Assembly (NCBI RefSeq): GCF_000597725.1
Contig: NZ_JFBL01000004.1
Location: forward strand, 62,001-126,000
From: Sulfurospirillum arcachonense DSM 9755
Lineage (GTDB): Bacteria; Campylobacterota; Campylobacteria; Campylobacterales; Sulfurospirillaceae
Direction: 5' to 3'
Length of the DNA stretch: 64,000 bases
The notes below the pieces were generated by a model. The model ran no database searches, was not told the origin of the DNA, and saw only the letters and a list, made by a program, of their open reading frames with translations. The translations under genes and the position numbers were made by a program. Below are positions 9,280 through 18,757 of this stretch, one piece after another (position 1 is the stretch's first letter; each line of letters opens with the position of its first letter).

Positions 9280-10071
9280 ATGGAAGAAATATATAATGAA
9301 ACACGTGATTTTTGGAATACTAAACCATGTGGTTCATATATGTCAAGTTATAAAATATATTCTTATGAGTTTTTTCAAGATTTTGATACAAAATTTAGAC
9401 TTTTATATCCTTATTTTGATGAAATATTAGATGTTGAACAATACAGAGATAAAAAAGTGTTACTTATAGGCTTAGGAAGTGGTTATGAATTGGGACAAAT
9501 ATCACAAGTAACCAATAAGTTAGTTGCACTAGATCTTTCTAATGAAACAATTGAACTTGCAAATAAAAGAAAAGAAGTATTTAATTTAACTTTAAAAACA
9601 GTTTGTGCTTCTGCTACAGATATGCCTTTTGAAGATAATAGTTTTGATGCATTAGTTTCTATTGGTTGTTTACATCATATACCTGATATTGATTTGGTGG
9701 TAAATGAATTAAATAGAGTTTTAAAAAAAGGTGCTACATTAAATATAATGTTATATTATAAGTATTCTGTTAGAACATTATTTGGGATATACTTGAAGAG
9801 ATTATTTTTAAAAGAGTATAAAGGTTTAAACTATGAAGATTCTATTGCTACTGCGTATGATGGTGTGGGAAATCCTTACGCAAGACTTTACAGTAAAAAA
9901 GATGTAAAAAAAGTATTTAGGGGTTTCAAAGACTTTAGTTTTGAAATAGAAAATTTTGATAGCTCAGATTTACTACCTAGAATAGGTAGATTGCTTCCTC
10001 GTAATTTTTATTTGAAAACAATTGGAAAAATAATGGGATTAGATTTATATTTTAAAGCAATTAAAGAGTAA
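9280..10071 (+). CDS. Class I SAM-dependent methyltransferase
   Basis: A 263-residue methyltransferase. Motif I is KVLLIGLGSGYELGQIS near residues 63-79, motif II follows as LVALDLSNETIELANKR, and the later DMPFEDNSFDALVSIGCLHHIPD block matches the UbiE/Methyltransf_11 type. The Gly-rich loop reads GLGSGYE rather than the commoner GxGxG. It lies between a glycosyltransferase and an AsnB-like gene, separated by 2 and 9 bases, so it is probably co-expressed and may O- or N-methylate a sugar of the glycan. No membrane segments are visible. The precise target cannot be told from sequence. Confidence 0.8.
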   Translation: MEEIYNETRDFWNTKPCGSYMSSYKIYSYEFFQDFDTKFRLLYPYFDEILDVEQYRDKKVLLIGLGSGYELGQISQVTNKLVALDLSNETIELANKRKEVFNLTLKTVCASATDMPFEDNSFDALVSIGCLHHIPDIDLVVNELNRVLKKGATLNIMLYYKYSVRTLFGIYLKRLFLKEYKGLNYEDSIATAYDGVGNPYARLYSKKDVKKVFRGFKDFSFEIENFDSSDLLPRIGRLLPRNFYLKTIGKIMGLDLYFKAIKE

Positions 10072-10080
10072 AGGAATAGT

Positions 10081-11982
10081 ATGTGTGGAATAGTTGGAAT
10101 AGTTAATTTAAAAAGTCAAAAATATAAAAATTTGGAAAAACATCTTACTATAATGAATGAAATACAAGCTCATAGGGGACCTGATGGCGATGGGATTTGG
10201 GTAAATAGTCAAGAAACTATAGGTTTTGGACATAAAAGACTGAGTATTATAGATTTATCATCTGATGGGAAACAGCCTATGATAGATAAAGAATTATCTA
10301 TCACATTTAATGGTGAAATATATAATTATTTAGAATTAAAAGAAGAATTAAAAAATGATTATGATTTTAAAACGAACTCAGATACTGAAGTAATTTTAGC
10401 TTCTTATAGAAAATGGGGTAAAAAGTGTGTAAATCACTTTAGAGGGATGTTTGCTTTTGCAATTTGGGATGATAAAGAAAAAAAACTATTTTGTGCCAGA
10501 GATAGATTTGGAATAAAACCTTTTTATTATGCACAAATAGGAGATAACTTTTATTTTGCATCAGAAGCAAAATCACTATTACCTTTTTTTGAAAAGCTGG
10601 AAGTTGATAAAGAAGCATTAAAAGACTACTTGTATTTTCAATTTTATCTTGAGAATAAAACATTATTCAAAGGCATCAAGGAGCTGGGTGTAGCACATAC
10701 TCTAACAATAAAAAATAACAAAATAGATATAAAAAAATACTGGGAAGTTTATTATGATATAGATTTTGACCATTCAGCCTCTTATTTTGAGAAAAAATTA
10801 AAAGAGTTGATTGAAGAATCTGTGAAGTATCATGTAAGAAGTGATGTTCCTGTTGGAGCTTATGCAAGTGGTGGAGTAGATTCAAGTTTGATGGCTATTC
10901 TTGCTTCAAAAAGTGAAGAAAAAAAACTTCATGCATTTCATGGTAAGTTTTCTATTAGTAGTACATTTGATGAAAGTGTATATGCCCAAAGTATTTGTGA
11001 AGATAATAATATTAACTTATGTCAAATAGATATTAATAGTCAAGATTTTATTGATACTATACGAAAGATAACATATCATCTTGATAATCCAGTTGCTGGA
11101 CCTGGTTCATTTGCTCAATATATGACATCAAAACTTGCTTCACAAACTAGAAAAGTAGTTTTAGGTGGACAAGGTGGTGATGAGATATTTGGAGGATATA
11201 CGAGATATTTAGTTGCTTATTTTGAACAATGTATCAAAGGAGCAGTTGAAGGGACTTTAGATAATGGGAATTATGTAGTTACTTATGAATCAATTATTCC
11301 TAATTTGATCTCTTTAAAAAACTATAAACCGATGCTAAAACAGTTTTGGAGCGATGGATTGTTTGAAGAAATAGATAAAAGGTATTATAGTCTAATAAAT
11401 AGAGCACCAAATTTAGGTGATGAAATTTATTTGGATAAATTAGGTGACTATGATCCTTTTGAATCTTTTTCAAAATTATTTAATAGTGAAAATGTAGGTA
11501 AAGAATCTTATTTTGACAAGATGACTCACTTTGATTTTAAAACATTATTGCCTGCATTATTACAAGTTGAAGATAGAATGAGTATGGCTCATGGATTAGA
11601 AGCTAGAGTGCCTTTTTTAGACCATAAAATTGTTGAGTTTGCAGCAACTATTCCTGCAGATATAAAATTTAAAAACGGAACATTGAAAAAGTTGTTAGTA
11701 GAAAGTACAAAAGAATATTTACCAGAAAAGATTTTAAACAGAAAAGATAAGATGGGATTTCCTGTACCATTGAACCTATGGATGAAAGACGAATTAAAAG
11801 ATTTTATAATATCCATATTTGATAGTGGACCAGAGCGAGAGTTTTTTAATAAAGAGTTGATTAAAAATAGTGTACAATCCGAGGGACAATTCGGTAGAAA
11901 AGTTTGGGGATTTTTATCTTTAGAACTATGGTACCAAGAGTTTATTGATAAACATGAAGATTATAAAAATTTAATAAAATAG
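10081..11982 (+). CDS. AsnB-type glutamine-dependent amidotransferase (copy 2)
   Basis: A 633-residue two-domain enzyme: class II glutaminase starting MCGIVGIVNL (Cys2), then HRGPDGDG and GHKRLSIIDLS, and a synthetase domain with the pyrophosphatase loop SGGVDSS near residues 263-269. The late EDRMSMAHGLEARVPFLDH block is typical of AsnB. It has the standard length and no insertion, unlike copy 1. Position between a methyltransferase and paired epimerases suggests it amidates a uronic acid of the glycan (by analogy with WbpS-type proteins). A housekeeping asparagine synthetase cannot be excluded for one of the three copies. Confidence 0.85.
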   Translation: MCGIVGIVNLKSQKYKNLEKHLTIMNEIQAHRGPDGDGIWVNSQETIGFGHKRLSIIDLSSDGKQPMIDKELSITFNGEIYNYLELKEELKNDYDFKTNSDTEVILASYRKWGKKCVNHFRGMFAFAIWDDKEKKLFCARDRFGIKPFYYAQIGDNFYFASEAKSLLPFFEKLEVDKEALKDYLYFQFYLENKTLFKGIKELGVAHTLTIKNNKIDIKKYWEVYYDIDFDHSASYFEKKLKELIEESVKYHVRSDVPVGAYASGGVDSSLMAILASKSEEKKLHAFHGKFSISSTFDESVYAQSICEDNNINLCQIDINSQDFIDTIRKITYHLDNPVAGPGSFAQYMTSKLASQTRKVVLGGQGGDEIFGGYTRYLVAYFEQCIKGAVEGTLDNGNYVVTYESIIPNLISLKNYKPMLKQFWSDGLFEEIDKRYYSLINRAPNLGDEIYLDKLGDYDPFESFSKLFNSENVGKESYFDKMTHFDFKTLLPALLQVEDRMSMAHGLEARVPFLDHKIVEFAATIPADIKFKNGTLKKLLVESTKEYLPEKILNRKDKMGFPVPLNLWMKDELKDFIISIFDSGPEREFFNKELIKNSVQSEGQFGRKVWGFLSLELWYQEFIDKHEDYKNLIK

Positions 11983-11991
11983 GAGAAAATA

Positions 11992-12936
11992 GTGAAAGTT
12001 TTAATTACAGGTGGGTGTGGACAAATAGGGTCTCATGTAGCAGAGATGTTACTTGCAAGAGGTGATGAAGTTTTAGTTATTGATAATTTAGCAACAGGAA
12101 GAAGAGAACATTTAGTAGAACACAAAAATTTAAAAGTTGTAATCGATACTATCTCTGATAAAGAGTTGGTGGATTCTCTTATATCTGAATTTAGACCAGA
12201 TGCTATAGTTCATACAGCTGCATCTTATAAGGATCCAGATGATTGGTACAATGATACTTTGACAAACTGTGTTGGTGGTTCAAATATGATTCATGCAGCA
12301 AAAGAGTTTGGTGTTAAAAAATTTATTTATTTTCAAACTGCCTTATGTTATGGTGTAAAACCTTTAGAACAACCTATTACTTTAAGTCATCCAAAATTTC
12401 CTGCAAATAGTAGTTATGCGATAACAAAAACAGCAAATGAAGATTTTTTAGAAATTTCAGGTTTAGATTTTGTTACATTTAGACTTGCAAATGTGGTAGG
12501 ACCTAGAAATGTTAGTGGACCTCTTCCTATTTTTTATCAAAGACTTTCAGAAGGTAAAAAATGTTTTGTAACAAAAGCAAGAAGAGATTTCGTTTTTGTG
12601 GAAGATTTAGCAAAAGCGGTAGTAAGAGCTTGTGATGGTACTGGAAGTGGTGCTTATCATTTTTCATCAGGAAGTGATGTAGCAATTAAAGAGCTATATG
12701 ATGCAGTTGTAGAAGCAATGGGATTAGAAGAATATCCTGAGCCAGAAATTAAAGATCTTCACCCAGATGATGCTCCTTCAATTTTACTTGATCCATCAAG
12801 AACATTTGAAGATTTTGGAAAAATTGAATTTACTCCAATTAAAAAAACAGTAGAAGCAGCAGTTAAATATTTCAATGAACATGGTGTTTATGGTGGATTT
12901 ACTCATTTAAAAATGAATAAAGAGAACAAAAAATGA
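11992..12936 (+). CDS. NAD-dependent sugar epimerase/dehydratase (first of a tandem pair)
   Basis: A short-chain dehydrogenase/reductase (extended SDR) of 314 residues. The Rossmann motif GGCGQIGSH (GxxGxxG) sits near the N-terminus and acidic VIDNLATGRRE ends the second strand, favouring NAD(H). The catalytic Thr lies in FQTALCYG and the Tyr/Lys pair in YAITK. It starts at GTG 11992 behind AGGAGAAAAT. It is clearly homologous to the next gene (both have HTAASYKDP / HSAASYKDP and FQTALCYG), so the pair arose by duplication. Similar adjacent epimerase pairs (WbmF/WbmG) occur in the Bordetella O-antigen locus together with AsnB-like genes. Substrate is probably a UDP-sugar or UDP-uronic acid. 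Confidence 0.85.
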   Translation: MKVLITGGCGQIGSHVAEMLLARGDEVLVIDNLATGRREHLVEHKNLKVVIDTISDKELVDSLISEFRPDAIVHTAASYKDPDDWYNDTLTNCVGGSNMIHAAKEFGVKKFIYFQTALCYGVKPLEQPITLSHPKFPANSSYAITKTANEDFLEISGLDFVTFRLANVVGPRNVSGPLPIFYQRLSEGKKCFVTKARRDFVFVEDLAKAVVRACDGTGSGAYHFSSGSDVAIKELYDAVVEAMGLEEYPEPEIKDLHPDDAPSILLDPSRTFEDFGKIEFTPIKKTVEAAVKYFNEHGVYGGFTHLKMNKENKK

Positions 12937-13862
12937 GACTTTTAATTACAGGAGGAGCAGGTTGTTTAGGTACAAATCTTATAGAACACTGGCTTCCTAA
13001 TGGAAATGAAATATTTGTAATAGATAATTTTGCAACAGGTAAAAAAGAAGCTTTACCAAATGATATTAAGGGTTTAGAAGTTGTTGAAGGGGATATTTCT
13101 GATATAAACATATTAGAAAGTTGTTTTGAAAAATTTAGACCTACTCATGTTATTCATAGTGCTGCTTCTTATAAAGATCCATCTGATTGGGAAGAAGATA
13201 CAAAAACAAATGTATTAGGTACAATAAATGTAGTTAAACTTTGCCAAAAATTTGAAGTGAAGAGATTAGTAAATTTTCAAACAGCATTGTGTTATGGACG
13301 ACCAAAAAGTATTCCTATTTCTATTTCTCATGAAACAAAACCTTTTACAAGTTATGGAATTTCAAAAACAGCTGGGGAAGCTTTTTTATTAAACTCTGGA
13401 TTATCTGTTGTATCTTTACGATTAGCTAATATTTGTGGTCCAAGACTTGCAATTGGTCCTATTCCAACATTTTATAAAAGATTACAAGAAGATAAAAGTT
13501 GTTTTTGTAGTGATACAATTAGAGATTTTTTAGATATGAGTGATTTTTTATCATTGATGGATATTGTTATTGATGAAAATGCTCCAAGAGGAGTTTACAA
13601 TGTATCAACGGGAGAAGGGCATTCGATAAAAGATATTTTTGATGAAGTTGTAGATTATTTAAATTTAGAAAATATAGATGTTCCAATAGTGCCTGCAGGT
13701 GATGATGATGTACAAGCTGTAGTATTAGATTCTTCAGAGACAGAAAAAGTATTTAATTGGAAAGCAAAAGTATCTTTTAAAGATACAGTAAAAAATCAGT
13801 TAGATTGGTATGCAAAATATGGCATAAATGATATTTATAGTCATTTATCAACGCCTAAGTAA
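12933..13862 (+). CDS. NAD-dependent sugar epimerase/dehydratase (second of the pair)
   Basis: Extended SDR of 309 residues that overlaps the preceding gene by four bases (ATGA). It shows GGAGCLGTN for dinucleotide binding, VIDNFATGKKE after strand two, FQTALCYG with the catalytic Thr, and YGISK as the Tyr/Lys pair, then RLANICGPR and DFLDMSD. It shares these blocks with its upstream neighbour. Because both keep all catalytic residues, they probably carry out two different steps or act as a heterodimer on nucleotide sugars; that is inference. The following gene is a third SDR. Confidence 0.85.
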   Translation: MRLLITGGAGCLGTNLIEHWLPNGNEIFVIDNFATGKKEALPNDIKGLEVVEGDISDINILESCFEKFRPTHVIHSAASYKDPSDWEEDTKTNVLGTINVVKLCQKFEVKRLVNFQTALCYGRPKSIPISISHETKPFTSYGISKTAGEAFLLNSGLSVVSLRLANICGPRLAIGPIPTFYKRLQEDKSCFCSDTIRDFLDMSDFLSLMDIVIDENAPRGVYNVSTGEGHSIKDIFDEVVDYLNLENIDVPIVPAGDDDVQAVVLDSSETEKVFNWKAKVSFKDTVKNQLDWYAKYGINDIYSHLSTPK

Positions 13863-13877
13863 ATAAAAAGGTTATTA

Positions 13878-14933
13878 ATGAAATATGAAAATTTTGAAAA
13901 TAGTAAAGTTCTAGTTGTTGGTGGAGCAGGATTTGTTGGAGCAAATCTAGTAAAAAATATTTTAAATGAAACAAAAAATGTTTTAGTAGTAGTTGTTGAT
14001 AATTTAATGTCTTCAGAAAAAGAAAATTTACCAAATGATTTTAGGCTACAATTTTTAAAAGGTAGTATTGTAGATGATGAAATTTTAAAACATATTGATG
14101 ATAGTTTTGATTTTATTTTTCATCTTGCTACTTTTCATGGAAATCAAAGTTCAATTTTTGATCCTTTGAAAGATCATGAAAATAATACTTTAACTACTTT
14201 AAAACTTATGAATCATATTAAAGATTATAAAAATTTGAAAAAATTAGTTTATTCTGCTGCAGGATGTTCTTGTGCTGAAAAAACATTTGATAAAGCATGT
14301 GCTACAGATGAGGAAGCACCAATTTCATTGGTTCAAGATAGTCCATATTCAATGTCTAAGATATTTGGAGAATTTTATTCTGTTTACTTTTTTAGACAAC
14401 ATGGATTACCTACAGTAAGAGCACGATTCCAAAATGTATATGGACCAGGTGAAGTATTAGGAGCAGGAGAATGGAGAGGGACATATGCGACTGTTTGGAG
14501 GAATGTAACTCCTACTTTTATTTATAAAGCAATTAATAATGAAAAAATTCCTTTAGAAAATGAAGGTATTGCAACACGAGACTTTATATTTGTAGATGAT
14601 ATATGTAAGGGATTAATGTTATGTGCATTAAATGGAACTGAAGGAGATGTTTATAATTTAGGAAGTGGGCAAGAAACTACGATTGCTGAATTGGCAGAAA
14701 AAATAAAATTGTATTCAAAAAGTACTTCAGAAATTGAATATTTACCTAAAAGAAACTGGGATAATTCAGGAAAAAGATTTGCTTCTATCATTAAATCTAA
14801 ACAAGAGTTGGGATTTAAAGCAGTTATTAATATAGATGATGGCTTAAAAACAACAATTCACTGGACAAAAAATAATATAGACTTGATCAATGAAAATATT
14901 CAAAAACATTCTAGTCATATGGATAAAATATAA
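13878..14933 (+). CDS. NAD-dependent epimerase/dehydratase (UDP-glucuronate/GDP-mannose epimerase-like)
   Basis: Third SDR in a row, 351 residues. The N-terminus KVLVVGGAGFVGANLVKNIL carries GGAGFVG; the catalytic region has YSAAGCS and YSMSKIFGEFY; the substrate region shows RARFQNVYGPGEVLGAGEWRGT, longer than usual around the sugar-binding loop, then RDFIFVDDICKGL and YNLGSGQETTI. It is more distant from the two preceding genes than they are from each other. The GPGE and RDF blocks are typical of UDP-sugar 4-epimerases and decarboxylases. It belongs with the same operon (15-base gap) and probably makes a nucleotide sugar for the glycan. Confidence 0.8.
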   Translation: MKYENFENSKVLVVGGAGFVGANLVKNILNETKNVLVVVVDNLMSSEKENLPNDFRLQFLKGSIVDDEILKHIDDSFDFIFHLATFHGNQSSIFDPLKDHENNTLTTLKLMNHIKDYKNLKKLVYSAAGCSCAEKTFDKACATDEEAPISLVQDSPYSMSKIFGEFYSVYFFRQHGLPTVRARFQNVYGPGEVLGAGEWRGTYATVWRNVTPTFIYKAINNEKIPLENEGIATRDFIFVDDICKGLMLCALNGTEGDVYNLGSGQETTIAELAEKIKLYSKSTSEIEYLPKRNWDNSGKRFASIIKSKQELGFKAVINIDDGLKTTIHWTKNNIDLINENIQKHSSHMDKI

Positions 14934-14939
14934 ACTATT

Positions 14940-16157
14940 ATGAGGACATTAATTTTATATGCCAATTATTCTTCAACAGCATCATATTATGACGATTGGT
15001 ATGATGCTTTTGTTAATGATTCTTTTTTTAAAACCGAGTCATATGATATTTGTAATTTTTCAAAAGAGAAATTATTACAGCAAATAACTTCCTATGAATT
15101 AATTGTCTTATTGCACTCCACTAATGCAGACAATTTAATATATTTAAAGAATATACTTTACATATTAGAAAAAAGAAAAGGTTTTTTAGTTTCGTTTGTA
15201 GGAAATGAAGTTAATGTTCCCAATACTTATATGAAAGATAGGATTTCTATTTTAAAACAATTAGAACCCAATTATATATTTACTCAACTTTTAGCAAACA
15301 CAGGTACATGGTTATATGAAGACTGTATAAACTCGAAAGTAATATCAATACCTCATGCTTTAAATAATAAAGCTTTTTATCCCATCAAAAATCTTGCTAG
15401 CAGAAATATTGATTTAGGTGTTAGGTCATTTAAATATGATATACATTTGGGAGATAAAGAAAGAAATGATTTTTTTAATGTTATTAATAAAAATTCAAAA
15501 AAGTATAACTTGTTATGTAATATAAGTTGTGATCCAAATAAAAGATTTAATAGAATTCAGTGGGCAGATTTTTTAAATAACTGTAAAGGTACTATTGCAA
15601 CCGAAGCAGGAACTTATTATCTTGAAAAAGATGATAAAATGGTGATTGAAATACAAAAATTTCTTTCGGAAAAAAGAAAAGAAGAAGGTGGAATAACTAT
15701 AGAGAAAGATTCTTCAATATTTGACTTTTACCATTTTTTACCAAAAAAAATGAAAGAGTTTATCAAATATATTTACTATAAGTATTCTGATACATTAAAT
15801 ATTAAATATGAATATTTAATATCAGAAGAAGAAAAATTCAATGAAGTATATCTATATATTATTAAAAATTATGATAGATGTGAATTTTATTCTAAAGCCA
15901 TATCTTCAAGACATTTTGATGCTATTGGAACTAAAACTTCATTATTAATGTTAGAAGGACGGTATAATGATATATTAATTCCAAATGAACATTTTATTGA
16001 AATAAAAAAAGATTATTCAAATTTAGAGTCTCAATTAGAAAAATTTAAAGATATCTCATATATTGAAAACATGGCATCAGTCACATTGGAATATGTTTTA
16101 GATAGACATAGACATTTTCATAGAATTAATAAAATAAAATCTATTTTAGACATATAA
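14940..16157 (+). CDS. Glycosyltransferase-like protein, paralogue of 8024-9277
   Basis: A 405-residue protein with the same C-terminal block order as the product of 8024-9277 (EAGTYYL, then SSRHFDAIGTKTSLLMLEGR, then HFIEIKKDYSNL). The N-terminal acceptor domain is different (RTLILYANYSSTASYYDDWYDAF). About 40 residues of charged linker (KDDKMVIEIQKFLSEKRKEE) are present in the middle. No signal peptide or membrane helices are seen. It most likely adds a sugar to the lipid-linked glycan in the cytoplasm. The start ATG 14940 follows the previous stop by six bases with no clear ribosome binding site, so translation may be coupled. Confidence 0.6.
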   Translation: MRTLILYANYSSTASYYDDWYDAFVNDSFFKTESYDICNFSKEKLLQQITSYELIVLLHSTNADNLIYLKNILYILEKRKGFLVSFVGNEVNVPNTYMKDRISILKQLEPNYIFTQLLANTGTWLYEDCINSKVISIPHALNNKAFYPIKNLASRNIDLGVRSFKYDIHLGDKERNDFFNVINKNSKKYNLLCNISCDPNKRFNRIQWADFLNNCKGTIATEAGTYYLEKDDKMVIEIQKFLSEKRKEEGGITIEKDSSIFDFYHFLPKKMKEFIKYIYYKYSDTLNIKYEYLISEEEKFNEVYLYIIKNYDRCEFYSKAISSRHFDAIGTKTSLLMLEGRYNDILIPNEHFIEIKKDYSNLESQLEKFKDISYIENMASVTLEYVLDRHRHFHRINKIKSILDI

Positions 16158-17549
16158 ATGATTTTCAATAGCTACGAATTTATATTTGTATTTTTACCTT
16201 TTACCTTTTATGTATATTTTTATTTAAACTCAAAGCGATTAACGGAAGCAAGTAAATCATTTTTAGTATTTACTTCACTATTTTTTTATTCTTGGTGGAA
16301 TATACTATATTTACCTTTAATATTGTCATCCTTATTATTTAATTATGTTATAGGAAAATCATTAAATATAAAAAGTGAGCAAAAAAAGATTAATAAAAAG
16401 TCTATTTTAACTATAGGTATAGTGGCTAATTTATTCTTATTGGGTTATTTTAAATATTTTGATTTTTTTATATTTAATGTAAATTTTATTATGGGTTCTA
16501 ATATAACCTTTATAAAATTAGCTTTACCTCTTGCTATTTCATTTTTCACTTTTCAACAGATTGCTTATCTAGTTGACAGCTACAGGTTTGAGACTAAAGA
16601 GTATGATTTTTTAAATTACGCTTTATTTATAACTTTCTTTCCTCAACTCATTGCAGGACCTATTGTTCATCATAAAGAAATGATGCCTCAGTTTGCTTTG
16701 ATAAGAAATAAGGCTAAAAATTATAAAAATATAGCTTGTGGTTTATTTATATTTTCAATTGGTTTATTTAAAAAAGTTGTCATTGCTGATATTTTTGCTA
16801 TTTGGGCAACCACTGGATTTGATCACTCTATTAGCCTTACTTTACTTGAAGCTTGGGCAACATCGTTATCCTATACTTTTCAACTTTATTTTGATTTTAG
16901 TGGTTATACAGATATGGCAATAGGCACTGCTTTACTTTTTAATATTAATCTTCCTATAAACTTTAACTCTCCATACAAAGCAGGAAATATACAAGATTTT
17001 TGGAGAAGATGGCATATAACATTATCAAGATTTTTAAGAGATTATGTTTATATTCCTCTTGGTGGCAATAGAGCAGGAAAGTCTAGAGTTTATTATAATC
17101 TAATGGCAACATTTATACTTGGTGGTCTTTGGCACGGTGCTGGTTGGACTTTTATCTTTTGGGGTACACTTCATGGGATTGCTTTAGTTATTCATAGACT
17201 TTGGAAAAATTTTGGCTTTACCATGAACAAATATCTTTCTTGGTTTATAACTTTTAACTTTGTGAATATTGCTTGGGTTTTTTTTAGAGCTAATGGGTTG
17301 TCTGATGCGATTAAGGTTTTAAATGGAATGGTTGGAAAAAATGGAATAGATATGATAAATCCAATTTGGATTTTAGCCATTATATTGGGTTTTATTATTG
17401 TTTTTTTCTTTAGAAACTCAAATTACAATTTAGTTCGATTTGTATACAGTAAAATGATGATATTTTATGTTTCTTTTTTACTCGTATGCTCTTTTGTGGC
17501 AATGAGGCTTCTCGGAGGGCAAAGTGAATTTTTATACTTTAACTTCTAA
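16158..17549 (+). CDS. MBOAT-family membrane O-acyltransferase (AlgI/PatA-like)
   Basis: Polytopic membrane protein of 463 residues. The MBOAT core is visible as SYTFQLYFDFSGYTDMAIG, FWRRWHITLSRFLRDYVYIPLGG and FILGGLWHGAGWTFIFWGTLHG, in which the GGLWHG His is the invariant catalytic residue. The N-terminus MIFNSYEFIFVFLPFTFYVYF is typical of AlgI/PatA/DltB relatives. Such proteins bring acetyl groups across the inner membrane for O-acetylation of exported glycans. The next gene encodes an SGNH-hydrolase-like partner and overlaps by 26 bases, the arrangement seen in alginate- and peptidoglycan-acetylating pairs. Here it probably O-acetylates the Wzx-exported glycan. Confidence 0.9.
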   Translation: MIFNSYEFIFVFLPFTFYVYFYLNSKRLTEASKSFLVFTSLFFYSWWNILYLPLILSSLLFNYVIGKSLNIKSEQKKINKKSILTIGIVANLFLLGYFKYFDFFIFNVNFIMGSNITFIKLALPLAISFFTFQQIAYLVDSYRFETKEYDFLNYALFITFFPQLIAGPIVHHKEMMPQFALIRNKAKNYKNIACGLFIFSIGLFKKVVIADIFAIWATTGFDHSISLTLLEAWATSLSYTFQLYFDFSGYTDMAIGTALLFNINLPINFNSPYKAGNIQDFWRRWHITLSRFLRDYVYIPLGGNRAGKSRVYYNLMATFILGGLWHGAGWTFIFWGTLHGIALVIHRLWKNFGFTMNKYLSWFITFNFVNIAWVFFRANGLSDAIKVLNGMVGKNGIDMINPIWILAIILGFIIVFFFRNSNYNLVRFVYSKMMIFYVSFLLVCSFVAMRLLGGQSEFLYFNF

Positions 17550-18558
17550 TAAAATTAAAAAAAATATCTTTTTTACATTTATGCTTGTTATTTTTACTTT
17601 CTTCATGATAGATATATTTTTAGTTATGTATTCTGACTTAAGGACAACTAACAATAGTTTTATTGAAGAAAAAAGTTCAAAAATAAAGCATTTTACATTA
17701 AATAAAAAATTAAATAGAGATATTGTATTTATAGGTAGTAGTCGTACTATCTTTCATATATCGACCAAAATTTTTAAAGATTATGACTTGGATATATATA
17801 ATTTTGGTGTAAGTGGAAATTTTTTAGTAGATTATCCTACCTATGTAAAAAGGGCAATTGAGCAAAAGCCCAAAAATATTGTGATTAGTATACCAATAAA
17901 TACTTTATATAACGATATAACTGAAGTCAAAAATCCATTTTTAGAGGATATCTTTTTTTATAAGCATATATCTAATAAACAACTATTTTATAATTCTTTA
18001 TATTATTGGCTTAAAAATAGACATATATTTTTGAGCTATTCTTCTGCAATAGTGGTTAAATTTAAATTATTTTATGATAGCTTCGAACCTGAAAATAAGA
18101 AGAAAGTAGTGATACATGAAATTAGTAAAGTAAAATCTAAAGCTGAGCAATATGATTGTAAAGTTTTTAGAAGGCAAAAGATCAACAAAAATAAAATTAT
18201 ATTAAAATGTATTAACGGTGATGGAATTTTACTTGGTTCTAATATCAATAAAAAATCAGAATACAAAGAGAATTTAAAAAATATTAATAAAAAAACATTT
18301 AAGATACTTAAAGAGTTGGTAAAAATAATAAGTGAAAACAAAATTCATCCAATAATAGTTTTTGAACCAATAGCACATAATCACTATTTATATGAAAGTC
18401 GTCATGTCAAAGAATGGATGCAAAATATACATTATATAGATTTGACAAATTTTAGGATAGAAGACTTTTTTTGGGCTGATAATGGACATTTAAATATTGA
18501 AGGAAGAAAAATATATAGTGATTATTTAGCTAAGTATTTAAAAAATAAATTGAGATAA
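17524..18558 (+). CDS. SGNH-hydrolase-like periplasmic O-acetyltransferase partner
   Basis: A 344-residue protein with one N-terminal membrane segment (IFFTFMLVIFTFFMIDIFL, about residues 14-32), so the rest should face the periplasm. SGNH block I appears as DIVFIGSSRTIFHI (nucleophile Ser in GSSR) near residue 70, and the Asp/His of block V in FFWADNGHLNIEGRKIYSDYL near the C-terminus. It begins at GTG 17524 behind GGAGGGCAAA, within the end of the MBOAT gene. Pairing with MBOAT points to transfer of acetyl groups onto the glycan. It is the last gene before a 199-base gap. Confidence 0.75.
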   Translation: MNFYTLTSNKIKKNIFFTFMLVIFTFFMIDIFLVMYSDLRTTNNSFIEEKSSKIKHFTLNKKLNRDIVFIGSSRTIFHISTKIFKDYDLDIYNFGVSGNFLVDYPTYVKRAIEQKPKNIVISIPINTLYNDITEVKNPFLEDIFFYKHISNKQLFYNSLYYWLKNRHIFLSYSSAIVVKFKLFYDSFEPENKKKVVIHEISKVKSKAEQYDCKVFRRQKINKNKIILKCINGDGILLGSNINKKSEYKENLKNINKKTFKILKELVKIISENKIHPIIVFEPIAHNHYLYESRHVKEWMQNIHYIDLTNFRIEDFFWADNGHLNIEGRKIYSDYLAKYLKNKLR

Positions 18559-18757
18559 TTCCCTATTTTAATATATGAGTAATAAGAGAGGTGGAAAATT
18601 TTAACCTTAATATGATACATCACATGTTACTTTAGGAAAAGTAAGTTCTATTGAATATTTAAAAAAGTATAATTTAAGATTACTTACTCCATAAAAGTTA
18701 ATTAGGTTTAGAAAAATGATTATATTTTATGTATCAACTAAAAGCAAGAGAAAATAA
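18559..18757 (+). other. Intergenic gap with a possible decayed coding remnant
   Basis: This is the largest gap inside the glycan cluster. One frame from about 18612 reads YDTSHVTLGKVSSIEYLKKY before a stop, without a usable start and with stop codons just upstream. It looks like the tail of a lost gene, but I cannot name it. A weak promoter for the following AsnB-like gene could also lie here. No strong terminator hairpin is seen. Confidence 0.3.
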
